Counted from the first letter of the stretch, positions 10,901 to 21,142 are shown. The stretch is 64,000 bases of DNA from Roridomyces roridus (GCA_029378245.1 JARKIF010000024.1:372001-436000); one strand, 5' to 3'. The notes: generated by a model not told the origin, from the sequence alone. Made by a program: numbers and translations.

Positions 10901-11542
10901 CTCGGCGACTTTGACTTGCTGCGGGATGCGGAGGCGGTGGTCCTGAGTCGCCCATGGACACGCCCAGCATATCGGATGTACATGGACAATTATTTCAAGA
11001 CCCTGCGCGCGAGGGAGGAAATCAAGCGACTCAATGTGGAGATACCCCGAGTCATCACGTGGATCCAAGACGAAACACGTGTGCTGGAGAAGAAGGAGGA
11101 GGCGCTGGAGCGGGCGGAGGACGGGACGGATGAGGAGCAGAGCCGGAGCTGGCATTTGGCAGTGCAGGTGCGGCTGTACCGCCAGCGGCGGGGTCGATTC
11201 AATGCAGGGCATATGGCGCGCTTCCGCAAGCTGGCGGGTACTCCCGGCTTCACGGGCTCAATACGGCCAGGACGTGCAGTGGAGGTGACAGAGTCGAGGC
11301 GCGCCCAGCGTGCTGCTGACGGTGAGCTGCTGTCCAGGGTAAATGGGGACTCAGAGGACGAGATGGAGGGAGTGGAGGAGACGCCAGCGGCAGCAGATGC
11401 ATCACCGACAGGAGAGGATGGTGTTGATGACGATGAGGAGGGTGAGGATGCACACGATGAGGAGGTGGGGGAGCTTCTGTACCACATCTCCCGTATTGGG
11501 CTGGATGATGGGGACCGTCCACGTGCCGATGACGACGGTTAG
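7995..11542 (+). CDS. KDZ (Kyakuja-Dileera-Zisupton) transposase, 1033 aa in ten exons
   Basis: Exons: 7995-8175, 8224-8446, 8494-8723, 8776-8984, 9031-9429, 9483-9637, 9690-10066, 10118-10343, 10391-10701, 10752-11542. They sum to 3102 nt with every junction GT-AG and in frame. An N-terminal cysteine-cluster region ends in CPAC (about 326-329). The DDE/RNase H core shows LTTMDGNDSLKR (D348), GAGYDVGCHF (D490), GSFHGHAHNRLCQ and IEDLEGCERFFSRSN (E546), all KDZ signatures. The C-terminus is strongly acidic. It catalyses movement of the surrounding 7.1 kb element. No stop codon or frameshift interrupts the spliced frame, so the gene appears intact. Confidence 0.95.
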
Positions 11543-11773
11543 TGGTGCGCAATAGCGTGCCGTATCGACCTTTTTAATGCTGTATTTTTCCCCCCTATTT
11601 TATTCTGTATTTCACACAATTTTATGTCCACTTTCCTTTTTGGGACATCGGGAGTCGGGGGCGCGCGTCGGTGATGGCGCCGACCTCGGCATCAGTGGGA
11701 AATGATCTTCTTCGGCACCACGGCAATGCCTTTGTGCTTTCTAAGTCTACAGAAGCTTATCGCAAGCATATGT

Positions 11774-11894
11774 CCAAAGCTTTTCGGAAGCTTAAACGGA
11801 AGCATGCCTGAAATCCAGCAACTGGGCGTCTTAGCCTGGTACCACTGCTACAGGTACCAGGCTACCTAGCTTACTTAGGTGGAGGGTACAGGTG
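11774..11894 (-). repeat. Right terminal inverted repeat of the KDZ transposon
   Basis: Reverse complement of 4797-4917 over 121 bp, ending GTACAGGTG directly before the right copy of ACCCTGAC (11895-11902). Confidence 0.95.
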
Positions 11895-11902
11895 ACCCTG
11901 AC

Positions 11903-12125
11903 GTGTACTACTGACGTGGAAGTACTGACACGTAGAGTATGGTTTAAACACTCGCTGTACATACTCACATTTACCCATACTGACTTGCATGTACTTGTAT
12001 CGGTGTTATTCAGTGCATGTTCCCTAATTCTTACTTATGTATGGCTGTACCTTGTTTTTGTATTTAAGTAGCTAACTACGACGAATCTCAACTAAGTCCT
12101 TCTCCCACATTTTCATCCTTCTTCA
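11903..12125 (+). repeat. copia 5' LTR, remaining part (223 bp)
   Basis: Matches 16993-17215 of the 3' LTR with two differences by eye (G/A next to the KDZ site and A/G in GTAGCTAACTACG). Ends CTTCA; the adjoining GGTTATGGGCCCC is the likely primer-binding site. Confidence 0.93.
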
Positions 12126-12168
12126 GGTTATGGGCCCCGAGTTCAACTAAATCCACCAACCGAATTTA

Positions 12169-15100
12169 TTGCACCTCAACAACCAACCTCTGCTATCTAC
12201 AATGTCCACCATCGCCCCGAACTCCAAGGCCGCCGAATTCTTTGTACGGCTCCCGAAATGCGAAGCCGACGGCGCCAACTGGGCGGTGTTCAAGAACCGC
12301 TTCCTCTACGCTGCTGCCGCCGCCGGGCTCTCTCAACACTTGGAGAGCAGCCACTTGCCGCCGATCCCGCCCACTCCGGTCACTCCTTTGTCGACCCCTG
12401 CGGACATCACTGCGTACGACAACTTCGTTCGCGTGGAGGCTGGATATAGGTCAGGTGAGGCCATCATCAAACAAGCTATTGCCGCAACGATCCCTGACTC
12501 ACTGTTTTTGCGTGTCATGGGGGAGCGGCGAGCTTCGGGCCTCTGGACAAAGGTGGTGAACGAGTTCGAGCAGAAGTCGAGAATGGTTACTGTGGATTTG
12601 CGGCGCAGGCTCCAGGATGAGCGCTGTGCCGAGAATGGGGATGTTAGGGCTCACCTCGCAAAGTTGCAGGCACTTCGCGTCGACCTTGTCTGCATGGGCG
12701 CCGATCCCGGCGACGAAAACCTCACCGCCATTATCCTAGGGTCGTTACCGGCATCATACGACCCATACCTCGCTGCCCTCACGGCCACATCGTCCCTCAT
12801 GGGTACGACCATCTCCCCCGACACACTCATCAGCGCGCTCTCGCAGGAGCACGACCGCCGGGCTATCAAGTCGAAGTCGAAGAAGAACGACTCGGACGTC
12901 GCGTTCGCCGTCGGCGGACGTAAAGCCGGCAAGAAGACGTCGAAGAACGTCGAATGCTACAACTGCCACAAGAAGGGGCATGTTAAAGCAGAGTGCTGGG
13001 CGGCGGGCGGTGGGAAGGAAGGCCAGGGACCGAGGGGAAAGGGAAAGGGACGCGGGAGTGGGAAGGGACGCGAGGATGCAAACACCGCGACGGATATCGG
13101 CGGTGTATGGATGGCGCAGGTCGATTCGGATGACCGCGCATGGATTGCTCACGCCGAGCAGAACGTCTGGCTGTTCCGGACGGAACAAGACGTGTTTGGC
13201 GGCGTGGTGACGGGTGCGGGTGTGGAGTGCGATGGCGCATCTAGCCCATGGCTCTCGGATTACGACGAAGACGAGTCTAAAGACGATTCAGTCAGCAACA
13301 TGTCGGTACCGGAGTTATTGAACAACTCACCGACACCGGATCCGATCGAGACGAACATAGAGGACAATGAGAGTGACTGCGGGTCGATGCCCGAGTTGCA
13401 GACGGTGTCCGAATCAGAGGCTGGGGACATCGCTGAGTCCCCCGAATTTTCCTGTGCACACAGCCTCACTCACGATCCCGTCGACGATGATGCAACCACA
13501 GATGCACAGACGTCGCAGACATCTGAACACGGCACCGAGATTGCCGACTGCCTACAGACGGTCATCAACGAATGGCTCGACAACATCGAGCCCTACGATG
13601 CACCGCTTACCTCCTCGTTCAAGACAGCGATGCTCGCTAATGAGGACGGCCCGATGGACACCATGACCGAGCTATACGACTCGGGGGCATCATCCCACAT
13701 CACACCATATCGGCATCGACTCCTCAACTACATTTCGATCGCACCACGGTCAATCACTGCCGCGGATAACGGCTCGTTCCAGGCCATTGGGATGGGCGAC
13801 ATGCACGTCTGGCTGCCGAATGGAAAAGGCGTCAGGACGAAGATATTGCTGCGTGGAGTGTTATATGCACCGAAAATCGGTTTAACCCTTGTCTCGATTG
13901 CGAAGATAACTGATGCGGGTTTTGCAGTCTTGTTCCGCGAGAGCTTCTGCAAGATATTCGATAAGCACCAGAAGCTTGTCGGCATCGTGGACAAGACGAA
14001 GGGAACTTACCGTGTGCAGTCTCCATTCAATTGGGAGACGGTCACTGCCGCATCCGCCATCGAAACAGTCTCGCTCGAAGACTTACACCGCCGCATGGGT
14101 CACATAGCCCCGGACGCCGCCAAACACCTGGTCTTGGAAGGCCTGGTAACCGGCGTCAAGCTCGACCCGACATCGAAACTCCAATCGTGCGACTCGTGCG
14201 CATACGCCAAGACAACGCGGAAGCCGATCGCAAAGGAACGCAAGGCTCCGCGCTCGACAGCCTTGGGGGAGGTCATATTTTCGGATGTATGGGGGCCGTC
14301 TCCCGTCGAAACTATCAATCGGCGTGAGTACTATTCAAGCTTTACCGACGATTTCACTCGCTGGTCCAGACTCTATCTCCAGCGGACCAAGGACGAGACT
14401 TTCGGCTCGTACCAGTCTTACGAAGCGTGGCTCTCAACCCAGTTCGGCGCCAAAATCAAGAAGCTCCACTCCGACCAGGGAGGCGAGTACTGGAGCGGGG
14501 AATTCGACGCTCACCTTGCGAAGAACGGCACCGAACGAGGCTTCACCGTGCACGACACCCCCGAACACAACGGCGTTGCCGAGCGACTCAATCGGACGCT
14601 GTTGGAGCGTGTGCGTGCGATGCTGCACGGCAGTGGGTTGCCGAAGTTTCTTTGGGGCGAGGCCATCGCGCATGCCGTGTACTTGAAGAACTGGCTATCC
14701 ACCAGCGCGAATGACGGGAAAACGCCATACGAGATGGTGTACGGGCGGAAACCAAGCATCGCCCGGCTCCCCGAGTTTGGAGCGCGTGTCTGGGTCCATG
14801 ACGCGAAGGCGAGCAAGCTTGAGGGACGCGGAAGGGAAGGTCGATGGATGGGATTTGATGACGTGAGCAGCGGGCATCGAATCTATTTCGAGGGGAAGCG
14901 CACTGTCGCTGTGGAGCGGAGCGTTAAATTTGACAGGAATGACGAGGTGGTACCTCTCCCAGACGATCTGCGGATTGAGGGGGAGGATTCGGATGACAAT
15001 CAGCCATTGTCTGGGTTTTCAAAACCAACCACGCACCTTCCGACTCCTCCTCAGACACCTGCGGCTTCGACTCCAACTATCCCGACCCAAACGACTCCGC

Positions 15101-16953
15101 AAACTCCCACCAACGTGTTGCCTACGACAGGCACATTACCGGCTTCTCCTTCGATTGCGAGGCTACGCCAACAGCTTGCGCTCACCGACCCACTCGGATC
15201 CGACTTCGAAGGCGATGCTGGACGCAATGAGGGTGGGACTAGCGAAGGACCGAGACGTAGCACGCGCGAACGACGACAGGCGACCATTTTTCCGACCAGC
15301 GGCACGACATATCTCCAGCGGGCTAGGGCCGACGAGGCACCCCACGTGGCGGCGCGTGCCGAGCTTCCTGACGACTGGGAGATGGTGGATGTGCTGGAGC
15401 ACCACCTCGCCGCCGCGACGTCGACTGCTGAGGCCTTAGACCCATCGTGGGAGGAAGCAAGGAACCGGTCCGATTGGCCGCATTGGGATGCGGCGATCAA
15501 AGCCGAGCTTACCTCACTCAAAGCCGCCGGCACTTGGACCGTCGTTCCACGACCTGGCGACCGCAACGTCGTTGACTGCAAATGGGTCTTGCGCATCAAG
15601 AAGAACGCGGCGGGGGAAATCGAAAAATACAAGGCACGTCTCGTTGCACGTGGCTTTACACAGGTTCACGGTGTCGATTACTACGAGACTTTTGCCCCGA
15701 CCGCCAAGATTGCCTCCATCCGTCTTGTTCTCGCCATCGCCGCACGCAACGACTGGGACATCGACATGTTCGACTTCAACAGTGCGTACCTCAACGGGGA
15801 ATTGGATCCCGACGAGGAGATCTACATGGAACAGCCTCCGGGTTACGAATTCGCGGATCGGGCCGCGAATGTTCTCAAACTCGCGAAGGCGTTGTACGGG
15901 CTGAAGCAGGGTGGCAGGAAATGGTACGAGACGCTTTCTCGCTGGCTTTCAGAGCTAGGCTTTACACAGTGCGCGTCCGACCATGCTGTTTTCTATGCTC
16001 GTGACGAGCACGATCTCACCATCCTCGCCATCCATGTGGACGACTGCACCATCACGTCCAGCTCCCCGGCGCTCCTCGTGTCGTACAAGACTCGTATTGG
16101 CGAACGTTTCAAGATGACGGATCTTGGGCCTATCAGTTGGCTCCTTGGCATCGAAATCCGGCGCGACCGCGAAGCACGTACAATCTCGCTCTCGCAGCAG
16201 ACTTACATCGAGTCTATTCTCAATCGGTTCAACTTTGCCGACTCGAAACCCGTCGCAATGCCCTTGGACCCGAATGTCCAACTTTCCAACGAGCACCGCG
16301 CCATCAGCATAGCCGACATTGCCGCAATGAAACGTGTCCCATACCGCGAGGCCATTGGCTCGCTCATGTGGGCATCCGTTGGAACACGGCCCGACATCGC
16401 ATTTGCGGTGACGAAGCGTGTATTTCGGTACCTCCTTGGCACGAAGACGCTTCGGCTCACGTACGGCGCGGGGAGGAAAGGGTTGGAGGGATATTCGGAT
16501 GCGGACGGGATGTCCCAAGACCACAGGCGCGCTATCTCTGGTTTTGCTTTCCTTATTGACGGTGGCGCCATTTCGTGGAGTTCCAAGAAGCAGGAAATTG
16601 CCACCCTCTCAACGACAGAGGCTGAGTACGTTGCATTGACACACGCCGCAAAGGAAGCTGTGTGGCTTCGCGCGCTCATCGGCGAGCTTTTTCGACCGCT
16701 CGAGCGCCCCATCACCCTCCATGGCGATAATCAAGGCTCGATTGCCCTCGCACACTCTGATATCGGCCAGTTTCACGCACGCACCAAGCACATCGACATC
16801 CGGTATCATTTCATCCGATACGTTGTCGAAAACGGGACGATCCGACTTGTCTATTGTCCCACGGCAGACATGGTCGCCGATTGCCTGACCAAGGCGCTAC
16901 CAAGCACGAAGGCCAAGCACTTCGCTGCAGCGCTCGGGCTGCGTACGGTTTGA
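12169..16953 (+). CDS. Ty1/copia gag-pol polyprotein (1594 codons, intact)
   Basis: One open frame holds all domains in copia order. Gag occupies roughly residues 15-250, then a zinc knuckle CYNCHKKGHVKAECW near 263. Protease: LYDSGASSHI near 503. Integrase: HRRMGH and CDSC zinc site near 640-680, then catalytic D in IFSDVWG, D in LHSDQGGEY and E in HNGVAERLNR. Reverse transcriptase from about 1120: FNSAYLNGEL, LYGLKQ, and an active-site box HVDD in place of the usual YVDD. RNase H near 1440-1590: YSDADG, TLSTTEAEY, HGDNQGSI and ARTKHIDIRYHF. The first ATG may not be used; MSTIAPNSK at 12202 is an alternative. No stop or frameshift, so the polyprotein could be functional. Confidence 0.95.
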   Translation: MHLNNQPLLSTMSTIAPNSKAAEFFVRLPKCEADGANWAVFKNRFLYAAAAAGLSQHLESSHLPPIPPTPVTPLSTPADITAYDNFVRVEAGYRSGEAIIKQAIAATIPDSLFLRVMGERRASGLWTKVVNEFEQKSRMVTVDLRRRLQDERCAENGDVRAHLAKLQALRVDLVCMGADPGDENLTAIILGSLPASYDPYLAALTATSSLMGTTISPDTLISALSQEHDRRAIKSKSKKNDSDVAFAVGGRKAGKKTSKNVECYNCHKKGHVKAECWAAGGGKEGQGPRGKGKGRGSGKGREDANTATDIGGVWMAQVDSDDRAWIAHAEQNVWLFRTEQDVFGGVVTGAGVECDGASSPWLSDYDEDESKDDSVSNMSVPELLNNSPTPDPIETNIEDNESDCGSMPELQTVSESEAGDIAESPEFSCAHSLTHDPVDDDATTDAQTSQTSEHGTEIADCLQTVINEWLDNIEPYDAPLTSSFKTAMLANEDGPMDTMTELYDSGASSHITPYRHRLLNYISIAPRSITAADNGSFQAIGMGDMHVWLPNGKGVRTKILLRGVLYAPKIGLTLVSIAKITDAGFAVLFRESFCKIFDKHQKLVGIVDKTKGTYRVQSPFNWETVTAASAIETVSLEDLHRRMGHIAPDAAKHLVLEGLVTGVKLDPTSKLQSCDSCAYAKTTRKPIAKERKAPRSTALGEVIFSDVWGPSPVETINRREYYSSFTDDFTRWSRLYLQRTKDETFGSYQSYEAWLSTQFGAKIKKLHSDQGGEYWSGEFDAHLAKNGTERGFTVHDTPEHNGVAERLNRTLLERVRAMLHGSGLPKFLWGEAIAHAVYLKNWLSTSANDGKTPYEMVYGRKPSIARLPEFGARVWVHDAKASKLEGRGREGRWMGFDDVSSGHRIYFEGKRTVAVERSVKFDRNDEVVPLPDDLRIEGEDSDDNQPLSGFSKPTTHLPTPPQTPAASTPTIPTQTTPQTPTNVLPTTGTLPASPSIARLRQQLALTDPLGSDFEGDAGRNEGGTSEGPRRSTRERRQATIFPTSGTTYLQRARADEAPHVAARAELPDDWEMVDVLEHHLAAATSTAEALDPSWEEARNRSDWPHWDAAIKAELTSLKAAGTWTVVPRPGDRNVVDCKWVLRIKKNAAGEIEKYKARLVARGFTQVHGVDYYETFAPTAKIASIRLVLAIAARNDWDIDMFDFNSAYLNGELDPDEEIYMEQPPGYEFADRAANVLKLAKALYGLKQGGRKWYETLSRWLSELGFTQCASDHAVFYARDEHDLTILAIHVDDCTITSSSPALLVSYKTRIGERFKMTDLGPISWLLGIEIRRDREARTISLSQQTYIESILNRFNFADSKPVAMPLDPNVQLSNEHRAISIADIAAMKRVPYREAIGSLMWASVGTRPDIAFAVTKRVFRYLLGTKTLRLTYGAGRKGLEGYSDADGMSQDHRRAISGFAFLIDGGAISWSSKKQEIATLSTTEAEYVALTHAAKEAVWLRALIGELFRPLERPITLHGDNQGSIALAHSDIGQFHARTKHIDIRYHFIRYVVENGTIRLVYCPTADMVADCLTKALPSTKAKHFAAALGLRTV

Positions 16954-16960
16954 GGGGGAG

Positions 16961-17215
16961 TGTTGGAAGGACAAACACGGACGCACCCTGACATGTACTA
17001 CTGACGTGGAAGTACTGACACGTAGAGTATGGTTTAAACACTCGCTGTACATACTCACATTTACCCATACTGACTTGCATGTACTTGTATCGGTGTTATT
17101 CAGTGCATGTTCCCTAATTCTTACTTATGTATGGCTGTACCTTGTTTTTGTATTTAAGTAGCTAGCTACGACGAATCTCAACTAAGTCCTTCTCCCACAT
17201 TTTCATCCTTCTTCA
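16961..17215 (+). repeat. copia 3' LTR (255 bp)
   Basis: Starts TGTTGGAAGG after the purine tract GAGGGGGAG and ends CTTCA before the right target duplication GTCGG (17216-17220). Confidence 0.95.
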
Positions 17216-17220
17216 GTCGG

Positions 17221-18400
17221 AAGGACGGGGTTGGTGACATGGATATAACAGAATGACTCGTGGTCTTTATAATGCCTGTCTGCCTTGCGCAAGAATTTAT
17301 CACAGGCATCCTTGAGAAAAGTTGGCAATGGTTTCCGCTTGGTGGTCTGTGTCTCCGAGTCATCTTCATGATCACTGTCATCATTTCCTTGACCTGCCCC
17401 CATGAATGTAGATGGATCATTCAAATCAGTGTCGTCTAGATTGACAATCTGTTCTGGGTCCATATCTGGAACAACATGCTCGATCCTGGGATGAGCCAGA
17501 TCTGGTGGAGACCCAAGAGAAGCTATATGCAGAGTAGTTTGACCTGTAGTGGATGTAGTGGATACAGTAGGCAGATCTCCTGCTAGAGGAAGAGAATGAT
17601 GTGCAGGAACTTGGTTTGCTACAAGTCCATATTCTGCGAGGGATCTCTGCCGTCCTGGTTGATCAGGAACATCTGAAGACCTGGATAAAGCAGAAACTGC
17701 TATCCGAGGAATGCTTGAGGGAGTTTCAACAAGTCCCTGCAAATGAGAACAAGTCAATTGAAATGGCTTGTAAGATACTCAAGTACTTGCCCGAGCACCA
17801 GCATAGGGCTTGTGAGTTGTTGTGTTTGGTGGCCGACCAAGCTTCCTTGGTTGATCGCTGGCAGGCTGGGACTGCTTCGGGTTGGGAGGACGGCCTCTAC
17901 GGGCTTCTACCAATGAATCTCCTCAGTGGCATTCAATACAGAGAAACAAAACTCACCACTGTGGCTATCAACAAATGACAAGGTTGGATAATCGATCACA
18001 GGGGCATTGGATGCTGGGCCTAGACAGATTTTACATCCCATACAGGCAAATTGAACACTACCATACCATGAGTGTTGATATTCGAAGGTGAATAATGGAC
18101 TATGAATCAATGAGGGAATTCTTTTGTGGAGACAGAACTATAATGTACCAAAGTTGGACATTTGAGCATGGTTCGTAGGCAAACTATTGGTGGCTCCGAA
18201 TTGTCCTGTTTTTTCTAATGCTGCATCATCGAATTTTATCGCAGCTACAGCTACTCACCTTGGATATCACTTGCAGGTGGAATAGGCAGTGCCGAGGGCA
18301 CCAAGTCATTGAATGTGGGAAGGCTTGTGTAAACATCATCTGGCAGTGAGTCTTCCGCTGGGAAGTAGTCAGTTGGAGAGTCCGGAGGCTGCGGGGCCAT
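17221..18400 (-). pseudogene. 5' portion of the exonuclease-type gene, cut off by the copia insertion
   Basis: Minus-strand exons upstream of the retrotransposon. Exon 1 starts at the ATG at 18400 (MAPQPPDSPTDYFPAED) and ends near 18260 at CAAG|GTGAGTAG. A middle exon near 17780-17920 carries two AT-hook-like motifs, RRGRPPNPKQ and KLGRPPN, suggesting DNA binding. Its junction to the next exon fits a GC-AG intron (GCAAGT...TTTGCAG, about 17740-17793). The final exon (to 17221) ends CYIHVTNPVL before the copia target site. With 2522-4222 this restores the domain order expected for the large family. Intron limits around 17920-18260 are uncertain. Confidence 0.55.
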
Positions 18401-18929
18401 GGTGGTATGCAGGAAAGCTCTTATCAGATGGGTTTGTTTATCGCGCCCATTGAAAGCAAACATTAGATAAGCGCCCGATAAGCACTGCCAAGCGCAGGGG
18501 TTTGATCCGCCGCCATGTCACCTCAGTATCACTGGTAAACTCTCAGTTTTTTCTTTCCTTTCTTTTCCTCTTTCCTTTTTTGGTGATTTTTTTGTAATTC
18601 TTTTAGGAACCAACAAACACCGTCACCGAGCCCCGTAATATGGGCACCGTACACGTTCAGCTCCAGGGCGTAGGATTGGCCGCCACTGACCTTCACTATG
18701 AGTCTATGACGTCCGGCTTACCAGAAGCTCCGACGGCACACGGAGTGGCAAATGGAGATCACGGACTACAACGGACCTGGCAGTCCTCGTGGCCATGCAA
18801 TGGGAAAATTACCAATTCAGGATAGAGTTCCCGTGGCACTGGACCCGGGCGGTACATAAACGGTCGCCATCACTACTCCCCCGCCTCTCCTCCTGCTTAC
18901 AGGAGTCGACTCTCTCTACTGCTGCTTTC
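18401..18929. promoter_or_regulatory. Divergent upstream region between exonuclease-type gene and F-box gene
   Basis: No gene seen. It contains a pyrimidine-rich stretch (18541-18605) followed by ACAAACACCGTCACCGAGCC (18613-18632) that closely matches the end of each 999 bp tandem unit (for example 58862-58938). This suggests that the exonuclease-type gene lies inside an element sharing that end. Promoters for both flanking genes must lie here. Confidence 0.4.
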
Positions 18930-20480
18930 ATGGACTCGGCACAAAATACCGCGTTGACGGAGCTGCCAGAAGACATCATTCTCCACATACTCGCCCGGTG
19001 CGAAATAGTAGCCGTCCTGTCGGCCGCTCAGGTATGAATCTCCTAGTATATGCATCGCGCTTCCTCCGGGCTCATCTTTGGTACCCCCAGACGTGCCGTT
19101 ATGTCCACTTTCTGGCCTTCAGCAAGACTGTCTGGCTCGCACTCGTTGAAGAGCTGCGAGCAAGGTCGATGCTGGACGCCACGTCGACAGCGAATATCCG
19201 CGATCTTACGACAAACGAGCTGATAGGGCTTGTGCGGCGTTTGGAGTCCGGCCCGTCCTCGTGGTCGTCCTCCCAGTCCGGATCCCCGTTCTCGCCCGAG
19301 ATAAAGAAAGAGTTTGTGCTCCATCCAGAGATTCGCAACGCGGATCAGTATTATAATTTCCCCAAGTTGCTTCCGAGTGGGCAGCACGTTCTGTTTAAGC
19401 ATTCGAGGAATCTCGAGTGCTGGAACGTCGCTGAGGATCGACTTGTGTGGAAGCATACCCCGGTGGTGGAGGGTCTTGGGCATCTCATTCAGTTTGCGGC
19501 GGAGGAGACGGATGGAGGGGACACGGTCGTCATGTTGATTTGTGAGCAGATTTCTGGAACCCTGCCTGTCACTTCGTGAGTCGTGTTTTTTTTTTCCCGC
19601 GGAGTTAGAGGCTCATTTCATTAAGATACATTTCGATTGTCGAGCTGGATGTCAGGACCGGAGATCATAAGGTCGTATCCGTGACCCGCTGTTCTCCGTA
19701 CAGTTTTCGGTCCTACATGGAGCCTTCCCTGCTCGGCTCCTTGTGCGCCGTACCTCTCGAGTCTGAAAGGGACGGCGACACCTACCTCATCTTTGACTGG
19801 AAGCTTAACGCTTTCTTCCTTCTTGACTTTGATCCAGTACGTCCCCGCATTTAGTGCGTTCACCAAACTTACCCGACGCGCAGTCCCCTTCATCGCAGGT
19901 CTACCTATGTCCAGGGCATATGGTTCTCAAAGCCGACTCCCTACTAGGAACCACCGAAATCCACGTCGTTTCTACCTCCGTCCTACCCCAATTCTGGACG
20001 CTGATATCCTCCTCCACGCACGGCCTCTCGGGGCCCACCCCAATCCCTCTCACCGCCCTCCCCACGCTGAGCACCCTCTGCCCGCTCGACGTCTGGAAAT
20101 CCCTACATTGGATCTCCATCCACCCAAGCCCCCTCCGACACAATACCTACCGCGTCTGGTGCTATGGCAATACGGCAAACCGAGTCTTCGAGAACGTCGT
20201 CTGGCGGTACGACCTCACCCTCCTTCCCAACAAAGACCCCGCCTGGCGCCCACGCATTCTCTCGTGCATCCTCCCTCGGGCGTATGACAGCAGGTTCACG
20301 TATTCGGGACATAGTCTCGTTTTCGGACGATCTACGGGACAGATTGTCGCCCCGACGTGGCCGTCTGCGAGTGGGCTCACAGATATGCAGGGGTCGGGCG
20401 CGTTCCCGCACTTGGCGTCGTATTCGGGGACCATCACGTATGCGACGAAGAGGGCTATTGTGATACGGTATTTCAAGTGA
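18930..20480 (+). CDS. F-box protein (459 aa, four exons)
   Basis: Exons 18930-19031, 19091-19575, 19626-19836 and 19899-20480 join in frame (1380 nt) with GT-AG introns of 50-62 bp. The N-terminus carries a compact F-box (LTELPEDIILHILARCEIVAVLSAAQ, then TCRYVHFLAFSKTVWLALVEEL), the Skp1-binding module of SCF ubiquitin ligases. The remaining about 400 residues look like the beta-rich repeat part common in Agaricomycete F-box proteins; I see no named substrate domain. F-box genes are hugely expanded in these fungi, so a specific target cannot be inferred. The frame is intact. Confidence 0.85.
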
Positions 20481-20651
20481 TTCGTGTGTGGTTTTTTGTA
20501 TGATTATAATGGGCTAACAAGTTGTATTTGTACGGAAAAAGTATGCGTAGGAAGAACATGTATTATTCAAACCAAACGAACTTGAACGAACGGAGATTTC
20601 GGAGAAATGATCCGTCTGATGCGGCTGTGTCTTTTTTCACTTGCTTCCACC

Positions 20652-21142
20652 ATGGACGACATCGCAGAACCGGGCTACGAGAGCGACACGGGCGAACGAG
20701 ACAATCCCACCTGCAAAAACTTCAAAACAGCCACCCCGGTCGTCCAAACCGAGCACGCGTGGGGGTGAGTGGACGGAAACGGTGGCTGAAGACGACACCC
20801 ACCTGGTCGCGGTTTCCCATCCAGATCCAGCCGTAGGAAACTCAATCGCGAAGGCCGTGCCATCTGCCGCATCGTATATGCACACGACTGGACGCTCGCA
20901 GACATCGGTCAGATCTTCAACGTCTCCACGCAGACGATTCGGCGTGCTGTGGAGAATGTCGGAATCAGCCCGCGGGATTTGGTCGAGGAAGACTATGCGA
21001 GGGTCAAGGACCCGGATTTTTTCGAGATACTTTCCGCCTGTGGGGGCTACAGTGGTGCGTGGAAGACGTTTTGTCTTTGACCATCGCTCACGTCTCCTAT
21101 AGTCTCAGTCGCGTCTTTTGGAGATGAATCACGACGATGACA
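20652..21142 (+). CDS. Small helix-turn-helix protein, copy 1
   Basis: Exons 20652-20764 and 20825-21054 join in frame, with a probable short last exon ending near 21142. The protein starts MDDIAEPGYESDTGERD and carries REGRAICRIVYAHDWTLADIGQIFNVSTQTIRRAVEN, a resolvase- or homeodomain-like helix-turn-helix with a clear recognition helix. It is a paralogue of the HTH exon at 21749-21960. It lacks any enzyme domain. Likely a DNA-binding protein of unknown role. The 3' end is uncertain; the third exon could instead belong to the following gene. Confidence 0.55.

Larger units (their letters stand above)
4797..11894. mobile_element. KDZ DNA transposon (7098 bp) carrying a TET/JBP gene and a KDZ transposase
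   Basis: Bounded by 121-bp terminal inverted repeats (4797-4917 and 11774-11894) that differ at one base by my reading, and by a perfect 8-bp target duplication ACCCTGAC (4789-4796 and 11895-11902). It inserted into a copia LTR whose two halves rejoin exactly. Three genes: a minus-strand gene of unknown function (4822-5802), a minus-strand TET/JBP dioxygenase (6059-7857) and a plus-strand KDZ transposase (7995-11542). Association of KDZ transposons with TET/JBP genes in mushrooms is established knowledge. Nearly identical TIRs and unbroken reconstructed frames suggest recent activity. Confidence 0.95.
4765..17215 (+). mobile_element. Complete Ty1/copia LTR retrotransposon, with a KDZ transposon inserted in its 5' LTR
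   Basis: The 5' LTR is split: 4765-4796 and 11903-12125 (255 bp when joined). The 3' LTR is 16961-17215 (255 bp). Reading both, I count two differences, about 99% identity, so the insertion is young. LTRs start TGTTGG and end CTTCA. Next to the 5' LTR, GGTTATGGGCCCC at 12126 resembles the half-tRNA-iMet primer site known from Drosophila copia. A purine tract GAGGGGGAG (16952-16960) precedes the 3' LTR. One uninterrupted gag-pol frame fills the interior. The element was about 5.3 kb before the KDZ insertion, which separated its promoter from its body. Confidence 0.95.
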
